A stretch of 37,358 nucleotides of DNA from Akkermansia muciniphila. GTDB lineage: Bacteria; Verrucomicrobiota; Verrucomicrobiia; Limisphaerales; UBA11320. The position numbers and the translations under genes are program-made. The stretch's first letter is position 1. Each line of letters opens with the position of its first letter. Below the pieces are notes generated by a model that saw only the letters and a list, made by a program, of their open reading frames with translations, was not told the DNA's origin and made no database searches. Below, piece after piece: positions 17,511-25,352 of the stretch. Location: assembly GCA_945861575.1 (NCBI GenBank), contig CAMAVD010000018.1, positions 1 to 37,358 on the forward strand, in the 5' to 3' direction.

Positions 17511-17947
17511 GGGTGGGGCACCGCAGGAAACCAGCGGTAAAGCATGAAATAAATGAGGACACCCGTCACCGACACATACATCCAGATAGGCCAGGCAATG
17601 CGTGCGATCTTCCGGTGCTTATCGAACTGCTCTGAAAGCCCGCGACGAATAGTAATCAGTGCGAGGGGAACCACCGCGATGGCGAGAATCACATGCGAAA
17701 TCAGCATGGCGCGATACATCCATAGGATGGCTCCTTCGGCTCCCAAGGGAGTGTGCACCCCGCGCACCAAAATCTTGTGAAGCACGTAGGTCACAAGAAA
17801 AACGCAGGAACAGGCGAAGGCACTGATCATGCAGCGACGATGGGCCTGGCGTCGGCCGCTTCGAATCAGAATAAGGCCGGAAAGAAGCAGGATGGCTGCG
17901 ATGCCGTTGAGGGAAGCGTTTAGAGTAGGAAGGTCGGAGATAGACAT
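17507..17947 (-). CDS. DUF420 membrane protein, probable cytochrome oxidase assembly factor
   Basis: A 146-residue protein with four hydrophobic segments and the DUF420 pattern: TYVLHKIL near residue 55, [12 protein letters not shown] near 85, and [20 protein letters not shown]-like [12 protein letters not shown] near 115. The spaced histidines inside or next to membrane helices could bind copper or heme. Homologues (CtaM in Firmicutes) are needed for caa3 or aa3 oxidase function, which fits the location beside sco and the cox genes. The gene starts 5 nt after sco and overlaps rdgB by 4 nt. The exact molecular role is unknown. Confidence 0.85.
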   Translation of the reverse strand: [146 protein letters not shown]

Positions 17948-17952
17948 GATGC

Positions 17953-18579
17953 TTAATCGTGGAGAAGGCGCCCAATATAGTCGTCGAGTTTCGCTTCACT
18001 GCCCTCCTCGAGAACCTCAACCGAGGCACGCAAACGCCCGTGGCGGTCTATGACAACCGAGATAGTGCTATGAACGAAAAGATCCTCTGGCTTCTCCCTG
18101 GCGGAGGGCGGGTTTTCCTGAGCGCTTAGTTTGAGTCCGTCCATGGCGAGCCTTGCGATCTCATCCTTGGGACCGGTAAGGAAGTGCCAGCGTGCGGCGT
18201 CGCCCTCAACTCTTTGCAAGTAAGCCTTCAGTATGTCGGGAGTATCGTAGTCCGGGTCGGTAGTCAGGGATACAAAACGAAGACCTGGTTCCGAGGCCCA
18301 GCGCTTCTGAAGGGCTGCCATCCGGCGGCTCATTTGTAGGCAGGGGCCGGGGCAGCGAGTGAAGATGATATTCGCCACCCAAACGCACCCCTTAAGGTCG
18401 GAGAGCCTCACCGCCACGCCCGACTGATTCGTCAAGGTGAAGGCTTGAAGTTGGTGGATCACCGGCAAGGGGGGCAGTGTCTCGCGCATGAGCCAGACCA
18501 TGCCTAGGACTAGAGCGACCACTACCGCCAGTCCGAGTGGAATCAGACGAAGCGATCGGTCATTCGGAGTGGTCGTCAT
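17953..18579 (-). CDS. SCO1/SenC family copper chaperone
   Basis: A membrane-anchored thioredoxin-fold protein that delivers copper to, or reduces the cysteines of, the CuA centre of cytochrome oxidase subunit II. One N-terminal anchor helix (LGLAVVVALVLGMVWLM) is followed by the Sco domain. The metal-binding CxxxC is in IFTRCPGPC, and the third ligand histidine is in LFVHSTISVVID. SLTTDPDYDTP is the usual strand-turn element. I start at the ATG at 18577-18579 (MTTTPNDRSLRL) rather than the GTG 24 nt upstream. A 141-bp gap separates it from coxB; 5 nt separate it from DUF420 downstream. Confidence 0.92.
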   Translation of the reverse strand: MTTTPNDRSLRLIPLGLAVVVALVLGMVWLMRETLPPLPVIHQLQAFTLTNQSGVAVRLSDLKGCVWVANIIFTRCPGPCLQMSRRMAALQKRWASEPGLRFVSLTTDPDYDTPDILKAYLQRVEGDAARWHFLTGPKDEIARLAMDGLKLSAQENPPSAREKPEDLFVHSTISVVIDRHGRLRASVEVLEEGSEAKLDDYIGRLLHD

Positions 18580-18720
18580 ATTACTCGGCCCTATCACACC
18601 CACACACCCGAAGCGCTAGACTCAACCGTTAAGTTGCTTCGAGCCCAGCAGAGGTCGCAACCGGAGGAACGCAACCAACAGATATCCGTGCGCCGACCCC
18701 GACATAGAGGAGGGAACGAA

Positions 18721-19488
18721 TCACTCGAAGGTTGCCCCAGCTGCACCACCACCCTCGGAGGCTTTCTTAGCAACCCATTGATCGTAGTCGGGCTGAGACA
18801 GCACTGTGAGGTATCCCTGCGCCATGCTGGCGTGCCCACCCCCGCAAAGCTGCGCGCAGTTGATTTGATATTTACCCTCTTGAGTGGGAGTAAAATGAGT
18901 CGGGATTCGCAGGCCCGGGATCGCATCCTGAGTGACGCGCATCGCAATGATCTTGAACGAATGAATCACATCCTGCGAGCTGAGGTATCCTAGGACAGGC
19001 TTTCCCACCGGCACCGTCATGTCATTGTCCGTCTTGATGTCATCTTTGCCATTGGGATCGTCGGCCACAAGGCCCATGGGATTCAAAGGGGTCACCAAGC
19101 GCATCTCCTGCTTTGAAAATTCCCCGTCTTTTCCGGCATAAAGAAAGGTCCAAGCAAACTGCCGCGCAATGATGCGAACCTGGGTGGATTCCTTCGGCGA
19201 AGGAAGCTGGTCCACCACTTTTGCCCAAAGCGGAATGGCAAAGCCTATCAGGAGGAACGCTTCCACCACGGCCACGGCCCCCTCGACATAGGTGGAGACA
19301 TGTGACTTGGTGCCATGATAGTCCGCCTTCGGATTCTTCCCTGCTCGAAAGCGGAAAAGGACATAGATGAAATACAGTCCCCATCCAACGAACAAGGCCA
19401 GCATCAGATAGTGAACCAGCAGGATCATCTGATCCACGTCATGTCCGTGCTTCGAAGTGACTACTGGAAGGCCTAGCAGCTCTTTCAT
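18721..19488 (-). CDS. coxB: cytochrome c oxidase subunit II
   Basis: Carries the binuclear CuA centre that accepts electrons from cytochrome c. Two membrane helices (residues ~21-45 and ~71-94) precede a cupredoxin domain. CuA ligands are visible as H176 in DVIHSFK, then C211, C215, H219 and M222 in CAQLCGGGHASM. Gln replaces the Glu usual at position 213; that residue binds through its backbone, so function should be kept. The aromatic electron-entry motif reads RQFAWTF instead of the usual QWYW. Glutamates 69 and 76 near helix 2 could serve at the K-channel entrance. There is no fused cytochrome c domain. Unusually, coxB is the last of the cox structural genes, after coxA-C-D and two small ORFs. 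Confidence 0.95.
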   Translation of the reverse strand: MKELLGLPVVTSKHGHDVDQMILLVHYLMLALFVGWGLYFIYVLFRFRAGKNPKADYHGTKSHVSTYVEGAVAVVEAFLLIGFAIPLWAKVVDQLPSPKESTQVRIIARQFAWTFLYAGKDGEFSKQEMRLVTPLNPMGLVADDPNGKDDIKTDNDMTVPVGKPVLGYLSSQDVIHSFKIIAMRVTQDAIPGLRIPTHFTPTQEGKYQINCAQLCGGGHASMAQGYLTVLSQPDYDQWVAKKASEGGGAAGATFE

Positions 19489-19506
19489 TTCAACAATATC
19501 TCAGTT

Positions 19507-19815
19507 CTAACGGTTGGGAGTGGCGGAGGGGGCATCGCTGGCTGACAAGCCACTATCCCCAGTCTCACGCGAAGCCCGATCCTCCGCCTCGATCTTGGCG
19601 GAACGCCGGGCCACAAAAACAAAAAAACTACAGATCCCGGCCAGCACGCAGTTCACCACAACCAGCAGGACGAAGATGCCCCAGTTCAAACCAACACCCA
19701 GCGGCGAGTCCGTCTGCCCGAAGCAAGTGGCGCAGGCCTCGGCCTTGCCGGCTGCGGTCAACACCAACATCGCAACGATCGACTGAAGGATGCTCTGACA
19801 GCTGGTTGATTTCAT
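19507..19815 (-). CDS. small exported or membrane protein with CxxC motif inside the cox locus
   Basis: I do not recognise a named family. The 102-residue product has a probable signal sequence (ILQSIVAMLVLTAAGKAEA), immediately followed by CATCFGQTDSPLG, then one strong membrane helix (WGIFVLLVVVNCVLAGICSF) and a charged, disordered tail. The CxxC right after the predicted cleavage site would face the periplasm, where it could bind copper or heme or exchange disulfides during oxidase assembly. Its ATG overlaps the stop of orf70 by 4 nt, and coxB starts 18 nt after its end, so it is embedded in the oxidase operon. A role in the oxidase is inferred from position only. Confidence 0.75.
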   Translation of the reverse strand: MKSTSCQSILQSIVAMLVLTAAGKAEACATCFGQTDSPLGVGLNWGIFVLLVVVNCVLAGICSFFVFVARRSAKIEAEDRASRETGDSGLSASDAPSATPNR

Positions 19816-20024
19816 AGGTAACTCACGTCGCGAAGCTTTTTGAGGAAATAGCGGCCATAGACCAACAGAGCCACTCCCAGAACGCCGGAAGTGATTGCCA
19901 TACCAAGATTCAAGTCTCGGCTAGCCTCCTCATTCAAATAGGCCTGATAGGCCCAAGCCGCAAAGCCAAAGCAGAGCAGCGTGGAAGCCAGGATGAAGAG
20001 GATATGGATAGCCTTGAGTGACAT
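19812..20024 (-). CDS. small two-helix membrane protein inside the cox locus
   Basis: A 70-residue protein of unknown family made almost entirely of two membrane helices (IHILFILASTLLCFGFAAWA and LGMAITSGVLGVALLVYG) joined by a short acidic loop, ending in a basic YFLKKLRDVSYL tail. It starts 2 nt after the coxD stop and overlaps orf102 by 4 nt, so it is tightly co-transcribed and likely translationally coupled. Its size and topology would suit an accessory oxidase subunit (compare the one- and two-helix small subunits of other heme-copper oxidases) or an assembly factor. It has no metal-ligand motif. Confidence 0.75.
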   Translation of the reverse strand: MSLKAIHILFILASTLLCFGFAAWAYQAYLNEEASRDLNLGMAITSGVLGVALLVYGRYFLKKLRDVSYL

Positions 20025-20026
20025 TC

Positions 20027-20347
20027 TTAGTGAAATTGAGTGGTCGGGGGCATGTCATGCATCGCCCAGATGGTTAAGCCCATCAGCCCGATAAAGAAAA
20101 AGACGGTCGAGGCTAGGATGCCATAGATCATCTTCTTCTCATCCATAAGATGCATGAAATAGCCCGCAACAAGGAACGCTTTGATGCTGGCGATAAAGAG
20201 CGCCAAAGCCACCGTCAGCGCCACGGAGTGTATTTCGAGGAAATAGGCACCCACGGTGAAAACGGTACCCACAATGAGTGCAAGGAAGATGATAATATAC
20301 TTCCTCTTAACGGCTTCGATGTCCTCGTGACTGTGATGATCGCTCAT
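20027..20347 (-). CDS. coxD: cytochrome c oxidase subunit IV-like protein (CoxD)
   Basis: A 106-residue, three-helix protein of the prokaryotic COX4/CyoD-like family. The YIIIFLALIVGTVFTVGAYF helix, the IASIKAFLVAGYFMHLMDEK segment and a final IWAMHDMPP are typical. It is a peripheral stabilising subunit of the oxidase. The ORF track begins 57 nt earlier, inside coxC; the ATG at 20345-20347 (MSDHHSHEDIEAVKRKY) gives the family start and a 20-nt gap to coxC. The N-terminus has three histidines in its first six residues, echoing the His-rich CoxA N-terminus. Confidence 0.88.
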   Translation of the reverse strand: MSDHHSHEDIEAVKRKYIIIFLALIVGTVFTVGAYFLEIHSVALTVALALFIASIKAFLVAGYFMHLMDEKKMIYGILASTVFFFIGLMGLTIWAMHDMPPTTQFH

Positions 20348-20367
20348 AAAAAGGGGAGTTGTGTCTG

Positions 20368-21159
20368 CTAGAGAAGATACAGGACAGGGAAAAGAAAGAT
20401 CCAAACCAAGTCAACGAAATGCCAGAACAAGCCTGAGACTTCAACCCGGTTGGTATAACGTTCGGGATCCGTTTTCCACATTCCCGCCCCAGGCCAGAGG
20501 ATGTATCCGATGACCAAAGCGCCACCAATCACGTGCAAACCATGCAGGCCGGTCAATGTGAAGTAGATCGCGGTGTAGGTATTGTGCGCCGGGCCGTAGT
20601 TTCCAATCTTCTTGATGTCCGAAGTCTTGATCTCGATCTCCTTGTGAGGCTTGTGATTCGGCCCATGACCGCTGGCTTCCATCACCCCATGCGCCTTCCC
20701 CTTTGAGGCGTCGATCTCAAACCCTGAGAGCACCACCAACTCCTTGTCCCGCTTGATCAAATGCCCATCAAACACCTTGCCGTCATTGGTGATCACCTGA
20801 TAGTGCGTGAACTTGTCGTAGTACTCGTAGGACTTAATCCCCACAAACCCAAACGCACAGAGGATCGTAATCGTCTGATACAGACGATAGCGGGCGAAGT
20901 TGTTTTGCTTCAAAGCCGCCCACCCGAGCACGACCGTCACCGAGGAGGTGATCAGAACCAGTGTGTTCACCGTACCGATGGGAACATTGAGCAAGCGTTG
21001 AGGCCACTCGCCAATATCCGCCCCCACGCGCAACATGATGTAGGAGGAGAACAACGCACCGAAGAGCATCACCTCCGATGCAAGGAAGAGCCAGATCCCA
21101 AGCTTCGCGTTGTAAAGGCCGGTATCTCGCCGGGGCTGTACTGTGTATGGAATGTCCAT
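20368..21159 (-). CDS. coxC: cytochrome c oxidase subunit III with an inserted domain
   Basis: A five-helix bacterial COX3. Helix 1 is LGIWLFLASEVMLFGALFSS (with the conserved glutamate E29), helix 2 VNTLVLITSSVTVVLGW, helix 3 near residues 89-113, helix 4 IYFTLTGLHGLHVIGGALV (~199-217), and the last EVSGLFWHFVDLVWIFLFP. At 263 aa it is longer than the usual ~200, because residues ~117-191 between helices 3 and 4 form a soluble insert. The insert begins THYQVITNDGKVFDGHLIKR and ends IEIKTSDIKKIG, a pattern resembling a small beta-barrel. By the standard topology that loop is periplasmic, on the cytochrome c side. The gene lies 24 nt after coxA. Confidence 0.93.
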   Translation of the reverse strand: MDIPYTVQPRRDTGLYNAKLGIWLFLASEVMLFGALFSSYIMLRVGADIGEWPQRLLNVPIGTVNTLVLITSSVTVVLGWAALKQNNFARYRLYQTITILCAFGFVGIKSYEYYDKFTHYQVITNDGKVFDGHLIKRDKELVVLSGFEIDASKGKAHGVMEASGHGPNHKPHKEIEIKTSDIKKIGNYGPAHNTYTAIYFTLTGLHGLHVIGGALVIGYILWPGAGMWKTDPERYTNRVEVSGLFWHFVDLVWIFLFPVLYLL

Positions 21160-21183
21160 GTCTTAGGTCCCTGCTGCTAAAGT

Positions 21184-23007
21184 TTAGGAGTTTTGATTCT
21201 GGGGCACGAAATCCTTCGATGCACCCGGCAGACTGTAGTCATAGGGCCCACGAACAACCTCAGGCGTCTTCAGGAAATTACCATGAGGAGGAGGCGTGGG
21301 TGTTTGCCATTCCAAGGTCGTCGCATCCCAGGGATTGTCGGAGGTGACTTTCTTCCCATGAGAGATGCTCCAGAAAAAGTTAATGATAAAAGGAATCTGA
21401 GCGAGGGCCAATCCCCAAGCAGCGTGTGAAACGAAGGCGTTGAGCTCAATCATGCGGTCGGAGAGCCCACCAATAGAACCAGCTGCAGCCTTGGCCGTGG
21501 AATACATCGCCCCACCGTCGGACATGCGTCGAAGCATGCCCGACATGCCCTGGATGAACATCGGGAAAAACACCAGGTTCATGAAAATCAGGGACAGCCA
21601 GAAGTGAACCTTGCCCAGCGTTTCGTTCATCATCCTGCCGGCCACCTTTGGATACCAGTAGTAGATCCCCGCAAACAGGCCGAAAATAGTCCCCGGAGCC
21701 ACCACGTAGTGGAAGTGGGCTATGACATAGTAGGTGTCGTGCAGATGAATGTCGCTGTAGTTGAATCCAAGAGGTAGGCCCGTCAAGCCACCCAAACCAA
21801 ACATCGGCAGAAACGCGAGGGCGAACAGCATCGGCGTGTTAAACCGGATGGCTCCTCCCCAAAGGGAGATGAAAATACAGGTCAGGATGATCACCGACGG
21901 AATCGAGATGATCATGGTGGTGGTCTGGAAGAAGGTGCTGATCTTTGTTCCCATGCCCGTGAGATACATGTGATGCGCCCAAACAATGAAGGAGATGAAA
22001 CCGATCGCCAGCGTGGCATAGACCATCGACTTGTAGCCCCAGAGCGGCTTGCGGGTATTGTTCGCGACCACTTCGCTGACAATTCCGATGGCTGGGAGAA
22101 TGAGAACGTAAACCTCAGGATGCCCCAGGAACCAAAATAGATGCTGCCAGAGCAGTGGGCTTCCACCCCCGCTGATATCCGCCAAACGCCCCCCTACCGC
22201 CAAGCCCGTTGGCAGGAAAAAGCTCGTCCCCAACACATTGTCCGCCAGCTGCATCAAACCCGCAGCCTCCAAGGGAGGAAAGGCCAACAAGAGCAGGAAC
22301 CCGGTCACAAACTGAGCCCAAACGAAGAAAGGCAACCTCATCCAGGTCATGCCAGGAGCACGGAGCTGGATGATCGTCGCAATAAAGTTCACCGCGCCCA
22401 AGAGCGACGAGGTGATCAAGAGCACCATTCCCGTGAGCCAGAAGGTCTGGCCATGCCCCTCCACCGAGGTCGCCAAAGGCGAGTAGGAGGTCCAACCGGA
22501 CTGGGCTGTGCCTCCCGGAATAAAGAAGCTGACCAACATCACGATACCGCCTGCCGCAAAGCACTGGTAGCTGACCATGTTGATGCGGGGAAACGCCATA
22601 TCAGGCGCACCAATCTGGAGCGGCACCACTAGGTTTCCAAACGCTCCGAACGCCAAAGGAACGATCGCCAAGAACACCATGATCGTGCCATGCATCGCGC
22701 CGAACATGTTGTAAAGGGTGGGCGACATGATGCCCTTGTCGGCCAAGGGCCCGAAGAAATGCGCCATCAAGCCCCCGATGATCGGAATCGGCTGTCCAGG
22801 GTAGGCAATCTGAAAACGCATCAGCATCATCAGAATAAAACCGAGAAGCAAAAACACCAACGCTGTTATGCCGTACTGCACCCCGATCACCTTGTGGTCT
22901 GTCGAAAATACATACTTCTTTAGAAAACCCCCCTCATCGTGGTGAGCGTGGTTCTCGTGATGCTCATCTGAGCCATGAGCATGCGAGTGAGCGGATGTTG
23001 TTTGCAT
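21184..23007 (-). CDS. coxA: cytochrome c oxidase subunit I (aa3-type heme-copper oxidase)
   Basis: The catalytic subunit that reduces O2 to water and pumps protons. The chosen start is Met17 of the ORF (ATG at 23005-23007), giving 607 aa. Heme a ligands are H106 (GAMHGT) and H433; the heme a3 ligand is H431 (AHFHYV); CuB ligands are H296, H345 and H346. Glu298 and the cross-link Tyr300 are in GHPEVY. D-channel residues N124, D136 (GAPDMAFP) and N143 are present, as are the propionate arginines in SGMLRRMSD. The canonical K-channel lysine, expected in PTGxKVF, is absent: the aligned segment reads IPSVIILT, putting Ile374 there. The N-terminus is His-rich (HSHAHGSDEHHENHAHHD). It sits downstream of a candidate promoter and heads the cox genes. 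Confidence 0.96.
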   Translation of the reverse strand: MQTTSAHSHAHGSDEHHENHAHHDEGGFLKKYVFSTDHKVIGVQYGITALVFLLLGFILMMLMRFQIAYPGQPIPIIGGLMAHFFGPLADKGIMSPTLYNMFGAMHGTIMVFLAIVPLAFGAFGNLVVPLQIGAPDMAFPRINMVSYQCFAAGGIVMLVSFFIPGGTAQSGWTSYSPLATSVEGHGQTFWLTGMVLLITSSLLGAVNFIATIIQLRAPGMTWMRLPFFVWAQFVTGFLLLLAFPPLEAAGLMQLADNVLGTSFFLPTGLAVGGRLADISGGGSPLLWQHLFWFLGHPEVYVLILPAIGIVSEVVANNTRKPLWGYKSMVYATLAIGFISFIVWAHHMYLTGMGTKISTFFQTTTMIISIPSVIILTCIFISLWGGAIRFNTPMLFALAFLPMFGLGGLTGLPLGFNYSDIHLHDTYYVIAHFHYVVAPGTIFGLFAGIYYWYPKVAGRMMNETLGKVHFWLSLIFMNLVFFPMFIQGMSGMLRRMSDGGAMYSTAKAAAGSIGGLSDRMIELNAFVSHAAWGLALAQIPFIINFFWSISHGKKVTSDNPWDATTLEWQTPTPPPHGNFLKTPEVVRGPYDYSLPGASKDFVPQNQNS

Positions 23008-23071
23008 TTTTTTGTGCCGCAGGGCGATCCAACTAAAAACCGAAAGCCAGATCACCCTGCAATATTTCTAA

Positions 23072-23102
23072 AAGATAACCCGGTGACTCTCTACGATGTC
23101 AA
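23072..23102 (-). promoter_or_regulatory. candidate promoter for the coxA operon
   Basis: In the 114-bp gap between ctaB and coxA the minus strand carries a perfect TTGACA (23097-23102) and, 19 bp on, TATCTT (23072-23077; four of six). The spacing is longer than the ideal 17. If real, coxA onward can be transcribed separately from ctaA-ctaB, with a leader of about 55-60 nt. Confidence 0.4.
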
Positions 23103-23121
23103 CGGAACAAATTGGTCAAAT

Positions 23122-24033
23122 TCAGAGTTTAGTTTTATCTATGACCATCATCAACAGGAGGAGGGGCAGGTAGAGGATGGAATAAAGGAAGAGCTGGCGC
23201 GCACCGGCCCGATCGAGCCGACGCGAGAAACGATGAGCACTGTAGATGAAGCCTAAGCCGAGCAATAGCGCACTCACAAAGTAGAGGCGCCCCGACAAAC
23301 CGAAGGCGAATGGGCTTAAACTGATAGGCAGTAGCCCCAAAGTGTGGCTGAAAGCCTGCCGCGCTGTCTTACGTCCATCTTCATCTTGCACCGCCAACAT
23401 CACAAACCCTGCGTTGCGGTACTCCTCACGGTACATCCACGCAATGGCGAGAAAATGGGGCAATTGCCAGAAAAACAGGATCGCGAACAAGCCCCATCCC
23501 TCCACGCTAAGATGCCCGCGAGCCGCTGTCCAACCCATCAGCGGCGGCAAGGCCCCAGGAACCGCGCCGATCGCGGTATTGAGCGAAGTGACCCGTTTCA
23601 GAGGGGTGTAAACCAGCAAATAGCTCACCGACGTCAGAGCACCCAGAATGGCGGTAAGAGGGTTCACCCACCGCCAAAGCTGAATGAACCCCACCACGCT
23701 CACTACCAAGCCGACGGTAAACACCATCATGGGCGTCAGCTTCCGTGAAGGAAGCGGGCGATGCTCCGTTCGAGCCATCAGAGCATCATGGTCTCGCTCG
23801 AGCAATTGATTGAGCGCGGCAGCCCCAAAGGCCAGCAGGGTGGTCCCACAAATACAGTGGAAACCAAGGATCCAGTCGACGTCCCCCTGATAGCCCAGGT
23901 AGAAGCCGGCCAAGGTGGTGAGCACGACCAAACCACTGAGACGCGCCTTAAAAAGCTCCAGCCAGAGACCGATCCCAATGGGAGAGACGGCCACCGAGGG
24001 GGCCACATCTACACGCGACAGGCCTGCCTTCAT
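23122..24033 (-). CDS. ctaB: protoheme IX farnesyltransferase (heme O synthase)
   Basis: A UbiA-superfamily prenyltransferase that adds a farnesyl group to protoheme to give heme O, the precursor of heme A. The 303-residue protein has about nine membrane helices. It shows the substrate and Mg-binding NQLLERDHDALMARTEHRPL near residue 80, YTPLKRVTSLNTAIGAVPGA near 143, and the second acidic region near FLAIAWMYREEY. Its ATG overlaps the ctaA stop (ATGA), so heme A and heme O synthases are translationally coupled. It lies directly upstream of coxA, the recipient of heme A. Confidence 0.95.
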   Translation of the reverse strand: MKAGLSRVDVAPSVAVSPIGIGLWLELFKARLSGLVVLTTLAGFYLGYQGDVDWILGFHCICGTTLLAFGAAALNQLLERDHDALMARTEHRPLPSRKLTPMMVFTVGLVVSVVGFIQLWRWVNPLTAILGALTSVSYLLVYTPLKRVTSLNTAIGAVPGALPPLMGWTAARGHLSVEGWGLFAILFFWQLPHFLAIAWMYREEYRNAGFVMLAVQDEDGRKTARQAFSHTLGLLPISLSPFAFGLSGRLYFVSALLLGLGFIYSAHRFSRRLDRAGARQLFLYSILYLPLLLLMMVIDKTKL

Positions 24034-25076
24034 GATAACGAGGCCATGGCCGCCGAGTTCGAGGTTTTTCGGGGCGTTTCCAAGCGCGGCGTGCTTCTCA
24101 TTCCAGAGTCAATAGGTCTGGAAAGTCGGACTGCCACCAAGGTTAGCAAAGCCGTCCACGCGAGGCAGATCGCGCCCAAGACAACGTGGAGGGTGGCAAT
24201 ATCGTCCGCTTTGCCGGTCCAAACCGTGCACGCCCCTAGAATCGCTTGAGTCACGATGAGACATTGCCAGATAGCCACTCCCTTGCTCAGCGGCGACCCA
24301 GCCCCAGCGGCCCTGAGCAAACGCCGCGTCAGAAGGACGCTGAACACCAAAATCGCCAGCGCTCCCAACCGATGCAGCATGTGCAGATGGATCTGGTAAG
24401 ACGTGACCGGCAAGAAACCTCGGGTGAGATTGAGTGCGCTCAGCGTCTCGGGATCGGTGGCAGGCCATAGACGTCCATAGGCAAGCGGGAAATCCGGCAC
24501 CGCCAAGCCCGCATGCTCGTGACGCATGGTGGCTCCCAGCAAGAGTTGAACGAAAATCAAACCTGTGAAGCCACCCAGCCAGGTGACGGCTTTCGCGGTA
24601 AGACCAGCCCCCGGCATTTGCCGCCACCAGCGAGAGCGATACAAAGCGATCGCGCAAAGCAGCACCAGGAAGGCTTGCGCCAGTCCCGCGTGAAAAATCC
24701 CGATTTGATCCAGGATTAGCCTCACCCTCAGACCACCGAGAACTCCCTGAAAAATCACCAAACCCACGGCAAGATAACTCAATCTACGCAGCCATTTTCG
24801 GGGCTCTTCCCACCACATCCAAACCGCCAGAACAACCGTGATCAGGCCCACCCAGGAGGCAAAAAGCCGATGGGTGTGCTCGTAGAGAATGCCCCCCTGC
24901 CAAAAGGAAGGAGGGAACAGGAACATATTGTAGCCGTAGGTCGTCGGCCAGTCGGGAACCGCCATGCCAGCCCCTTTGCTGGTGACCAATCCCCCCAGGG
25001 CGATCAACAAGAGCGTGTTGACGGCGACGAACGCCGCAAAACCTGTCAGCCATCGATTGTTTTCAGATCGCGTCAT
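24030..25076 (-). CDS. ctaA: heme A synthase (CtaA/Cox15 family)
   Basis: Oxidises the C8 methyl of heme O to a formyl group, giving heme A for the oxidase. The protein has eight membrane helices in two homologous halves. The repeated element is GLVTSKGAGMAVPDWPTTYG in the first half and MRHEHAGLAVPDFPLAYG in the second. The four heme-ligand histidines are in YEHTHRLFASW, GIFHAGLAQ, HMLHRLGA and TLHVVLGA. I start at the ATG at 25074-25076 (MTRSENNRWLTGF), preceded by GAGAAGG; the track's start 81 nt upstream adds an unrelated segment. First gene of the cluster. A weak TTGAGC-16-TACAGT pair lies upstream as a possible promoter. Confidence 0.93.
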   Translation of the reverse strand: MTRSENNRWLTGFAAFVAVNTLLLIALGGLVTSKGAGMAVPDWPTTYGYNMFLFPPSFWQGGILYEHTHRLFASWVGLITVVLAVWMWWEEPRKWLRRLSYLAVGLVIFQGVLGGLRVRLILDQIGIFHAGLAQAFLVLLCAIALYRSRWWRQMPGAGLTAKAVTWLGGFTGLIFVQLLLGATMRHEHAGLAVPDFPLAYGRLWPATDPETLSALNLTRGFLPVTSYQIHLHMLHRLGALAILVFSVLLTRRLLRAAGAGSPLSKGVAIWQCLIVTQAILGACTVWTGKADDIATLHVVLGAICLAWTALLTLVAVRLSRPIDSGMRSTPRLETPRKTSNSAAMASLS

Positions 25077-25352
25077 GAACCTTCTCACTTCTGCCGAACT
25101 CAGGGTAGCTTCGAAACCAAGCAACCACTTAGCTAAACTGTAGAATGATGGCACCAAAGCTCAAGGACGAACCCCAGGAATTCGAGGCAACCGCTTTCCT
25201 GTTAGCCAAACTACTCGGGAGCATGCATCCATGTTTTAAGGACAGGCCCATCGCGTCAGAGCAGTGCCGTTCTGCCACATCCAAAATACCTAGAACGAAA
25301 AAGTTGTCTTGGCGGGCACTCTGCAGAACGCCATTCAAAGCACAACGGCCTG

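Noticed and set aside
25129-25338. 69-aa minus-strand ORF upstream of ctaA
   Set aside because: It needs a TTG start, has no ribosome site or known motif, and occupies the likely ctaA promoter region.
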